A stretch of DNA of 64,000 nucleotides from positions 1-64,000 of the forward strand of contig DASTAW010000040.1 in the NCBI GenBank assembly GCA_035712365.1. The letters are read 5' to 3'. The position numbers were made by a program, and so were the translations under genes. The first letter of the stretch is position 1, and every line of letters starts with the position of its first letter. Below the pieces are notes generated by a model. It saw nothing but the letters and a program-made list of their open reading frames with translations, was not told the DNA's origin and searched no databases. Source of the stretch: Terriglobia bacterium (GTDB lineage: Bacteria > Acidobacteriota > Terriglobia > UBA7540). Positions 54,474-61,651 of the stretch are shown piece by piece.

Positions 54474-55742
54474 TCATGCCGACAGCCAGGCTTGGGCCGC
54501 GACCACCAGCGCTTCGACGCCTGACTCCAAAGTGGGATGGATCACCGGTGCGAAGCGCGGGTTGTGATTGGTCGGGACCTCGCCGATCCGGCCGTCCTTC
54601 TCGGCTTTCGCGTACACCTCGGGATCGATGCCGCCGACGAACCAGAACACGGACGGAGCACCCCATTCCGATCCGAACGTTCCGAAGTCCTCGCTCGCGG
54701 TCGTCGGGCTGGTCTCCTGCACACGGTCAGATGGAAAATACAGACGAAACGCATCGCTCACCCGCCGGGTCGCCTCCGGGTCATTCTGCACGAGTGAATA
54801 TCGGTCAAGGGCCGTGATCTCCGGTTTCTTCGGAGCGCCCGAGGCGGCGGCTTCGGCATTGACGATCCGCTCGATCGCAGCGAGCACGCGTTGACGGACG
54901 CTTTCATCAAAAGTGCGCACGTTCAACTTGATGATCGCCTCCTCGGGGATCACGTTTTCCTTGGTGCCAGCCTGCAGCACACCGATGGTAACGACGGCTG
55001 CCTGGTTCGCCGCCACCTCGCGGGAAACGATGGTCTGCAGCCGCATCACCGTTGCCGCGGCCATCACCACCGGATCGATACTGGCCTCCGGCATCGAGCC
55101 GTGGGCCCCACGCCCGAATAGCCGAATCTGGAGACTGTCAGCGGCGGACGTTATCACTCCGCGACGGCCCGCCACAACACCGGCAGGCAAGCTCATCACA
55201 TGCTGGCCGAGCACGACGTCGGGCTTGGGAAAGCGCCGGAAGAGACCCTCATCGATCATGGCCTGTGCGCCCGCCGCCGTCTCTTCGGCTGGTTGAAAGA
55301 CGGGCATCAGCGTCCCTCTCCATGCGCCGCGAAACTTTGCCAGCAGAGTGGCCGCGCCGATCAGCCAGGCCACGTGCATGTCGTGGCCGCAAGCGTGCAT
55401 CACGGGCACGGTCTTCCCACTGCTGTCCGGGGCCGTTACCTTGCAGGCGTAGGGCAGGCCGGTGCCTTCCTGGACCGGAAGCGCGTCCATGTCCGCACGC
55501 AGCATGACTCCCGGCCCTTCGCCGTTGCGCAGCAGCCCCACAACGCCAGTCTTTCCCACCCCGGTGGTCACTTCATAACCGGCAGCACGAAGACGGTCTG
55601 CCGCGATTCCCGCCGTCCGTGTCTCTTGCATCGACAGCTCGGGATGAGCATGGATGTCTTTGTAAACAGATTCCAAATCAGGAAGCAACTCGCCGAGGCT
55701 CCCGAGCACGGCTGCGGAACTCTTCAAAACTGCCTCGTTCAT
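54474..55742 (-). CDS. M20 family amidohydrolase
   Basis: 422 residues. M20D zinc hydrolase: YKDIHAHPELSMQE, VMLRADMDALPVQEG (metal Asp), VMHACGHDMHVAWLIGAATL, LMPVFQPAEETAAGAQAMID, GQHVMSLPAG; dimerisation lid; C-terminal TTASEDFGTFGSEWGAPSVF. Members cleave N-acyl amino acids, hippurate or indole conjugates. No signal peptide. First of two genes with the TRIC protein. Confidence 0.93.
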   Translation of the reverse strand: MNEAVLKSSAAVLGSLGELLPDLESVYKDIHAHPELSMQETRTAGIAADRLRAAGYEVTTGVGKTGVVGLLRNGEGPGVMLRADMDALPVQEGTGLPYACKVTAPDSSGKTVPVMHACGHDMHVAWLIGAATLLAKFRGAWRGTLMPVFQPAEETAAGAQAMIDEGLFRRFPKPDVVLGQHVMSLPAGVVAGRRGVITSAADSLQIRLFGRGAHGSMPEASIDPVVMAAATVMRLQTIVSREVAANQAAVVTIGVLQAGTKENVIPEEAIIKLNVRTFDESVRQRVLAAIERIVNAEAAASGAPKKPEITALDRYSLVQNDPEATRRVSDAFRLYFPSDRVQETSPTTASEDFGTFGSEWGAPSVFWFVGGIDPEVYAKAEKDGRIGEVPTNHNPRFAPVIHPTLESGVEALVVAAQAWLSA

Positions 55743-56300
55743 TCGTCCAGGTCTCTTCGCGGTATTCGGCTTATACCCTTTGGTCCGCTTGTGGTTGGCG
55801 TCGATCCAAGGTTATATCATGGCCGGCCGCATCGATTCAATTGGGATGGTTCAAATGTCCGACACCTGAATACCACTCAGGCCATTTTCGAGGGTTGATG
55901 TTTTGCTCGGCCGGAGGAATTTGCTTTGTCTTCATCAGGCTGCCGGGTGACGCGATTGACTTGTAGCGCCGATCTTCAGGTCGGTACATTGCCGGGCTGA
56001 AGGCCGCCGCTACAGCCAGCGGCATCTGCTGGGCCTTTGGGAGACGGTGCGGACGTCAACGCCAGCGCACCACCGATGTTGCGATCTGCAGCTCTTGCCC
56101 TGATCCGCGGAACGCACATCTCGCTCTCCTGGAGGCCTTAACTTTCGCCTGACTGCCAGTGTTGGTCGTGATAACATTCGCTGAAGGCCCCAAAGAGTGC
56201 GGCGGGAGGTAGAGATAGCCGATTCTGAAGGGCCAGCCTGCGGAAAAAACTCTTAAAGCACTTGCGGCGCTGACCAGACCACCAACGGCACGGAGCGAGT
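55743..56300. other. Intergenic region between M20 and TonB receptor genes
   Basis: 558 bp of divergent gap. Apart from the palindrome at 55962-56014 I see no gene. No cobalamin riboswitch box, tRNA or clear promoter was found. Confidence 0.4.
55962..56014. repeat. Imperfect 23-bp inverted repeat
   Basis: The left arm starts TGTAGCGCCGATCTTCAGG (55962) and the right arm ends GAAGGCCGCCGCTACA (56014), around a 7-base loop TACATTG. The TGTAGCG/CGCTACA ends, with CTTCAG near the centre of each arm, look like a dispersed palindromic element. The gap at 50540-50660 contains a related CGCCGCTACAGA. Confidence 0.55.
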
Positions 56301-56314
56301 AAGAGGAGTGATCC

Positions 56315-58363
56315 ATTCGATCCAAAACCAGTTGGCCTCGACGCTGTGCTGGTGTCCTGCCGTGTCTATTTCTGACATCGTGGGCCGTTGCCCATTCCAC
56401 TGAAGAGGCGCAACGGCAGGTCCCTCTCAAGCAGATGACGATCGAGCAACTCGCGGAGGTGGAGGTCACCACCGTGGCGAAGCAGCCGGAAGAAGTGTGG
56501 CGTACGCCTGCGGCCGTCTACGTGATTACCCAGCAGGACATCGAGCGTTCTGGAGCGACCACCATTCCGGAAGCTTTGCGGCTCGCTCCGGGCGTCGAGG
56601 TTGCCCGCATCAACAGCAATCGCTGGGCCATCGGAATTCGAGGTTTTGGAGGCAGGTTTTCGCGGGACGTACTCGTCATGATTGACGGCCGGAGCGTCTA
56701 TTCCACCCTGCTGGCTGGGACCTACTGGGAGGCGCAGAACCTGCCGTTGCAAGACGTTGATCGGATTGAAGTGGTCCGCGGACCAGGAGGAACCATCTGG
56801 GGTCCCAATGCGGTGAACGGAGTGATCAACATCATCACCAAATCCAGCCAGGACACCCACGGAGACCTGGTCAGTACAGGCGGGGGAAACGTGGACCAGG
56901 GGTCCTTTGCGGCCCGCCACGGAGGGACTCACGGAAGCAACTTTGACTACCGCGTGTATGGAATGGGGTTCGTCCGCGGTCCGGAATTCCATGTGAACGG
57001 AGACAACTACGACCGCTGGCGTGATATTCAGGGCGGTTTTCGGGCCGATTTCACAAGGGGCAACCTCGACCGCTTTGTGGTGCAAGGCGACTTGTACGCG
57101 GAAGGGGTCGGCGAAGACGTGACGGCGGTCACCTATTCCCCACCCTACTCGCAGATCATTGACGGGACCGCGCCGCTGTCCGGCGGGAACATCACGGCCC
57201 GCTGGCGCCGGACCCAGGGTGCGGAGCGGGATATCCAACTGGCGGCTTATTACGATCGGACAAAGCGCAACGAGCCCAATTTCGCCGAATCGCGCAACAC
57301 GTTCGATCTCGATTTTCTACACCGCTTTCCTTTGCCGGCCCACGAACAACTCTCCTGGGGTTTCGGAGTTCGCTTCAGCAAGGCCACCAACCCGACCATC
57401 GTTTCGGGCTTGTACTTCCTGCCGATGACTCGGACGGACGAGTTGTACAGCGGGTTCTTGCAGGATGAGATTGGACTGGTCCCAAACCGGCTGTCGCTGA
57501 CGCTGGGGACCAAGCTGCTGAAAACCAATTACACCGGCCTGCAACTGCAGCCCACTGTTCGCCTGTTGTGGACTCCCTCGACCGGCCAGTCTGTGTGGGC
57601 CGCTTTTACGCATGCGGTACGAACGCCGTCTGCTGCTGAGCGGGCATTTTATCTTTCCGGGTTTGTCGGCTTCGGTCCCGGTGGCATCCCTTTCTTTGCG
57701 CGTTTCAACGCCAACCCCGACTTCGGCTCGGAACAACTGAATGGTTACGAACTCGGTTACCGGCGGGTGCTCGGGTCGCGCTTCTATTTTGATCTGACCG
57801 GGTTTTACAATCACTACCACGACCTGTTCAGCGAGGACATTATCGGCGCGCCGTTTCTCGAGACGACGCCGGCGCCGGCGCATTTTCTGCTTCCTGCCGA
57901 ATTTGGCAATGGCCTGCTGGGCACAACCAAAGGGGTGGAGTTTGCGCCGGAGTGGAACCCGGCTTCATTCTGGCGATTGCGGGCATCCTACTCGTATCTG
58001 CAGATGAATTTGAAGAAGGGCCCGAATTCCCTGGACATAGGAACTGCGCCTTTCGTGGAAGGTTCGAGCCCGCGCCACCAGGTTAGCGTCCAGTCCGGCT
58101 TCAATCTCACGAAAGCTCTCAACCTCGACCTGGCCTATCGCTACGTCAGCGCGCTGCAGGCGCTGGTGGTCAAGCCGTATTCAACTGGAGATGTCCGGCT
58201 CGGCTGGAAATTGCGACCCAGCCTCGAGGTATCTGTCGTCGGCAGAAACCTTTTCCAGCCTGATCACTTCGAGTTTGCCAGCGATCCCGGCCCGATCGTC
58301 GGAATCCGGCGAAGCGTCTACGGCCAGATTACCTGGCGGCGCGAAGAAACGGGCGCCCCCTGA
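56315..58363 (+). CDS. TonB-dependent receptor, likely ATT start codon
   Basis: The family-like plug starts at MTIEQLAEVEVTTVAKQPEE; ATG 56435 codes that Met but would leave no signal. Upstream, in frame and without stop, 40 codons encode a signal peptide (RSKTSWPRRCAGVLPCLFL, ending AVAHS before TEEA). The only start-like codon is ATT at 56315, with AAGAGGAG 6 bases upstream. Plug: VYVITQQDIERSGATTIPEA, IDGRSVYSTLLAGTYWEA, RIEVVRGPGGTIWGPNAVNG, VINIITK; then a barrel of about 500 residues. Similar to siderophore/vitamin receptors; ligand unknown. Ends GQITWRREETGAP, without a terminal aromatic. Confidence 0.9.
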   Translation: MRSKTSWPRRCAGVLPCLFLTSWAVAHSTEEAQRQVPLKQMTIEQLAEVEVTTVAKQPEEVWRTPAAVYVITQQDIERSGATTIPEALRLAPGVEVARINSNRWAIGIRGFGGRFSRDVLVMIDGRSVYSTLLAGTYWEAQNLPLQDVDRIEVVRGPGGTIWGPNAVNGVINIITKSSQDTHGDLVSTGGGNVDQGSFAARHGGTHGSNFDYRVYGMGFVRGPEFHVNGDNYDRWRDIQGGFRADFTRGNLDRFVVQGDLYAEGVGEDVTAVTYSPPYSQIIDGTAPLSGGNITARWRRTQGAERDIQLAAYYDRTKRNEPNFAESRNTFDLDFLHRFPLPAHEQLSWGFGVRFSKATNPTIVSGLYFLPMTRTDELYSGFLQDEIGLVPNRLSLTLGTKLLKTNYTGLQLQPTVRLLWTPSTGQSVWAAFTHAVRTPSAAERAFYLSGFVGFGPGGIPFFARFNANPDFGSEQLNGYELGYRRVLGSRFYFDLTGFYNHYHDLFSEDIIGAPFLETTPAPAHFLLPAEFGNGLLGTTKGVEFAPEWNPASFWRLRASYSYLQMNLKKGPNSLDIGTAPFVEGSSPRHQVSVQSGFNLTKALNLDLAYRYVSALQALVVKPYSTGDVRLGWKLRPSLEVSVVGRNLFQPDHFEFASDPGPIVGIRRSVYGQITWRREETGAP

Positions 58364-58391
58364 TGAAAGAGCCACCGGGGGGCAGAAGATT

Positions 58392-58592
58392 TTAGCCCGT
58401 GGCGCAGGCCATGTGACTTCGGGTAGCCTTGTAAGTTACCGTCGATCCGCCGTCCACCGACATCATCAGCCCCTCGGCGTCCCACTCGCAGGTGCGCGTT
58501 CCGTCCCTCGTCATGTTGCCCGACGGATCGCAACTGGCATTCAGGCTGCCTAACTTCGAGACCCGGTTGGCCGAGGCATCCGGCTGAAAGAA
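58392..58592 (-). pseudogene. RHS/YD-repeat fragment
   Basis: A minus-strand frame reads QPDASANRVSKLGSLNASCD, PSGNMTRDGTRTCEWDAEGL and SVDGGSTVTY, then a stop. The pattern xDxxGNMTRDGTxTYxWDAEGR is the YD repeat of RHS proteins, normally repeated over a thousand residues. Only about 55 codons remain, cut upstream by the A-rich element (copy 2). Several YD positions are altered (Cys for Tyr). Confidence 0.65.
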
Positions 58593-58866
58593 CCAGTTAA
58601 CTAGCCATTCCAGATGCCTGCGCCGCCGCTTGTGTGAGATTTCCGCCTTCACGTGTTTTCAACAAGATGGCCCGGTTCGTTTTCGGTTCGTTTCCGGTTT
58701 GTTTTTTCCACAGGTACGTGTTTTCAACAACTTCTCCGCTTTGTTTTCCGGTTTGTTCCGGTTTGTTTTTGGGGCCCGATCCTTTGTTTTCAACAACCTC
58801 TCCGGTTTGTTTTTGCAAAATAACATTTTTTTGTCCCATTTTTCCCCAAAAGCCAGTAACCTAGCC
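58593..58866 (-). repeat. A-rich three-unit repeat element, copy 2
   Basis: Minus-strand equivalent of 293-579. Three units ending in TTGTTGAAAACA, each beginning AAAACAAACCGG, after the conserved CTGGCTTTTGGGG and AAAAATGGGAC. Bracketed by direct repeats CCAGTTAACTAGCC (58593-58606) and CCAGTAACCTAGCC (58853-58866), 12 of 14 matching. The left boundary abuts the RHS remnant. Confidence 0.65.
58704..58712 (+). promoter_or_regulatory. DnaA-box-like nonamer in element copy 2
   Basis: TTTTCCACA, an exact fit to TTWTNCACA at the same place in the element as 452-460. DnaA binding is untested. Confidence 0.3.
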
Positions 58867-58996
58867 CATCCCCGGGATGTTGCACGAAGCGCAGACGGCG
58901 GGAATTTCCGGCGCCTCTCCGCCCCAGACAGGTCCCGAAGAAGCGCCCAAAAGGGGCCGGAACAGCCGGCGGATTTCTCCGCAAGTCCACCCCTTA

Positions 58997-59025
58997 AGGC
59001 TATCACACTAGGCCAGCTTTGTCAA
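58997..59025 (-). promoter_or_regulatory. Sigma70-like promoter upstream of A-rich element copy 2
   Basis: On the minus strand TTGACA (59025-59020), 17-base spacer with CTGGCCTAGTGT, TAGCCT (59002-58997). Reads toward the element, 130 bp away, against about 75 bp in copy 1. Confidence 0.5.
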
Positions 59026-59177
59026 GCCCGTTTTTTCGACGAATGGCCCCGCGCCCCAGGGAACCGAAGCCGGGTGGCACGCAGCGGCGCGATTGCGGTC
59101 TGTTATGAATAGGGTCGGGCAGCAGGGCCTGGCCCGCCCGCTATATTGGGAAATGACAGATGGAGTATCTGCCGGCT

Positions 59178-60770
59178 TCAGTAACCACCGGGGAAGAGGC
59201 GGTCCACCAGCTCATTTTCATGGATTGAACGGCCCTCAGCGGCGGCTTGCTTCACAGCCCGCCGGATTTCATACACACCCTTGTTTGCAGCCTGTAGATA
59301 GGCACGCGCCGCAGCCTCAATCACATTGTAGCTGAGAGATTTGCCGGTGAACTCCTTTTCCTGGAAACGGGCGCGGATTGAAACCTCCGCCGTGCTGTCC
59401 GCCCCTGCGGTTACAGAATGTACGGAAAAATCCACCACTGTACCCGGTGTGCCCGTAATCCGATCGATGGCGCGGAAAGCAGCATCGCAGGGACCTTCAG
59501 CCGTAGCTGATTCGCGCAAGGATTGCCCGTCACGTTCCAGCTCGACGGTTGCCGTCGATCGCCCTTCGCTGCTGGACACGCTTTCCAGAAGCTTCAGCCT
59601 ATAAAGCTCAGGAATGCGTTCGAAGCTCTCGTTCACGATGCTGATCAAGTCTTCGTCGTAAACGTTCTTTTTGCGGTCTGCCAGCCGCGTGAACAGCTCA
59701 TAGGCGCGATCGATTTCCGGTTTGGTCAGGTCATAGCCCAACTCCAGGTAGCGGTTGGTCAGGGCATGGCGGCCGGAGTGCTTCCCAAGCACGATGTGGT
59801 TGGCGGGCATACCCACGGTTTCCGGCGAAATGATTTCGTAGGTCGTGGCATTTTTCAGGTAGCCGTCCTGATGAATGCCCGCCTCGTGGGCGAACGCGTT
59901 GCGCCCTACAACGGCTTTGTTCCTCTGCACCTGCATGCCTGTCAGGTGAATCAGCAACTGGCTTGCCGGGTAAAGCTCTTCGGTGCGGATGTCGGTGTGG
60001 ACAGGTTCAACATCGCGCCGCACATAGACCGCCATGACAACTTCTTCGAGGGCGGCGTTCCCTGCCCTCTCGCCTATACCATTGATGGTGCACTCCACCT
60101 GGCGGGCCCCGCCGCGAACTCCCGCCAGAGTGTTGGCAACGGCGAGTCCCAAATCATTGTGCGTGTGCGTGCTCAAAATCACATTCTCAATCCCGGGAAC
60201 GCTGGCCTTAACGTCGGCAAACATCTTTTCGTATTCAAGTTCTACGCAATACCCTACGGTATCGGGCAGGTTCAGCACCGTCGCGCCGGCTTCTACAGCC
60301 GCATGGCAGCACTCGATCAGATAGCTTCGATCGGTGCGGCCAGCATCTTCCGGAGAGAATTCCACGTCCTGACAGAGGGAGCTGGCATGGCCAACTGCCC
60401 ACGAAATCATTTTGAGAACTTCTTCCCGCGTCTTGCGCAGCTTGTACTTCAGATGGATGTCTGAGGTGGCCAGAAACGTATGGATCCGGGGCCTTGCAGC
60501 ATCCTTCAGCGCTGCCCAGGCACGATCGATATCCAACTGATTCGCGCGGGCAAGCGCGGCGATGGTGGGGCGGCGCAGCTCAGCGGCGATAGCCGAGACG
60601 GCATCAAAGTCGCCCTGCGAAGCAATCGGAAAACCAGCCTCAAGGATGTCCACTCCCAGGCGGTCAAGCTGGCGGGCCATTCGCAGCTTCTCTTCAAGGT
60701 TCATGCTGCAACCGGGCGATTGCTCGCCGTCGCGCAAGGTTGTGTCAAAAATAAACAACTTTTCAGTCAT
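59178..60770 (-). CDS. leuA: 2-isopropylmalate synthase
   Basis: First step of leucine synthesis (EC 2.3.3.13). 530 residues. IFDTTLRDGEQSPGCSMN; ILEAGFPIASQGDFDAV; metal-binding HTHNDLGLAVANTLAGV; GIGERAGNAALEEVVMA; then the LeuA regulatory C-terminal domain (GKHSGRHALTNRYLELGYDL onward). Leucine feedback is expected at that domain. Single gene; leuB is about 45 kb away. Confidence 0.96.
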   Translation of the reverse strand: MTEKLFIFDTTLRDGEQSPGCSMNLEEKLRMARQLDRLGVDILEAGFPIASQGDFDAVSAIAAELRRPTIAALARANQLDIDRAWAALKDAARPRIHTFLATSDIHLKYKLRKTREEVLKMISWAVGHASSLCQDVEFSPEDAGRTDRSYLIECCHAAVEAGATVLNLPDTVGYCVELEYEKMFADVKASVPGIENVILSTHTHNDLGLAVANTLAGVRGGARQVECTINGIGERAGNAALEEVVMAVYVRRDVEPVHTDIRTEELYPASQLLIHLTGMQVQRNKAVVGRNAFAHEAGIHQDGYLKNATTYEIISPETVGMPANHIVLGKHSGRHALTNRYLELGYDLTKPEIDRAYELFTRLADRKKNVYDEDLISIVNESFERIPELYRLKLLESVSSSEGRSTATVELERDGQSLRESATAEGPCDAAFRAIDRITGTPGTVVDFSVHSVTAGADSTAEVSIRARFQEKEFTGKSLSYNVIEAAARAYLQAANKGVYEIRRAVKQAAAEGRSIHENELVDRLFPGGY

Positions 60771-61070
60771 TCAGATTCCTCCGCCCGTGGACAGGGTGAG
60801 AATTGCAAGGACCCCAACGAGGCACCTGAGCCAGCCCGGCAATGGGATTATTTTCCAACCGGTCGGCAGGCAAAGTCAAATCAATCTTCGATCAAGCGGA
60901 TAAGCCCAACGAAGAAGCGGGCTGAAGTAAATTCCCCCCGCGCCCCCGGAAAATCCTGCCGGCGCCTGCCGCGACGCCCAAACAGCGGCGGCGCAGGAAA
61001 CACACAATTGCCTCGAACGGCACATAGCTGATAACATTGATAGTTTGGGTCCTGATGGCGGCGCCCTGGC
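60771..61070. other. leuA upstream region
   Basis: 300 bp. It holds the leuA promoter on the minus strand, which I cannot place. A 23-codon TTG frame ends in a TGA directly before the leuA ATG; it is only mildly Leu-rich and is not called a leader. No T-box sequence seen. Confidence 0.35.
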
Positions 61071-61220
61071 AGGTTGTTGAAAAATTCATGTGGCGGGTCA
61101 TTCCGAGGGCCGATGTTCATTTTCGGTCCGAGGAATCTGATTTGGTTTCAGGAAATTGAAAGAAGCAGATTCCTCGCTTCGCTCGGAATGACACCCTTTC
61201 GAAACGTTTTTCAACAGCCT
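61071..61220. mobile_element. 150-bp MITE-like palindromic element
   Basis: Terminal inverted repeats AGGTTGTTGAAAAATT (61071-61086) and its near-complement (61205-61220, CGTTTTTCAACAGCCT). Inside are further inverted pairs: GTCATTCCGAG (61097-61107) with CTCGGAATGAC (61182-61192), and GAGGAATCTG with CAGATTCCTC. No coding frame. Size and shape fit a miniature inverted-repeat element that depends on a transposase elsewhere. Confidence 0.65.
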
Positions 61221-61651
61221 CCTAAGTAATGCATGGCCGGGTCGAAGCAAAACAAAAAACACATGGGAATCTGCTATGTCGGCATGAGCTATTCTTGCAG
61301 TTTCTAAAACTCTGTTATCAAATCTCAATCATTTCCAATTTGATGGTCGACGCATCCGTTTCGTCATGGGCTTCATCTCATCATGTGCCAGAAGCGAGGT
61401 CAACACAGAGGTCGCCAGCCAGGAATATCATCCGCTTCGGGGAGGGGCGCCGGAGGGTTGACGTTCTGATGCGCCAGGTGGAGCGTGGCAGAGTTGTTCA
61501 GAAGGGACACGGTCCGACATCAGTCAATTTGGGCTGCGGAAAGTTTAGCCTGCAAGGCACAGCGGACGAGGCCCTTATCCGCTGGGATCGATTTGCCGAC
61601 GAGTATTTAACCCAGAAGCAAAGGAAAGGGAATTTCGGGCGAAAGTAACAG
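61221..61651. other. Region without a recognised gene
   Basis: 431 bp between the palindromic element and the last receptor gene. An open frame of 139 codons (61229-61648, plus) has no family-like features and no ribosome site, so it is not called. Confidence 0.4.

Noticed and set aside
56016-56314. Cobalamin riboswitch before the TonB receptor
   Set aside because: A GCCAGTG-like string is present but no other box or order of the riboswitch.
60771-60842. Leucine leader peptide (attenuator) before leuA
   Set aside because: A 23-codon TTG frame ends at a TGA just before the leuA ATG but has scattered Leu codons, no Leu run and no attenuator hairpins that I can see.
61229-61648. 139-codon open frame before the last receptor
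   Set aside because: No ribosome site or family-like sequence; low-information frame.
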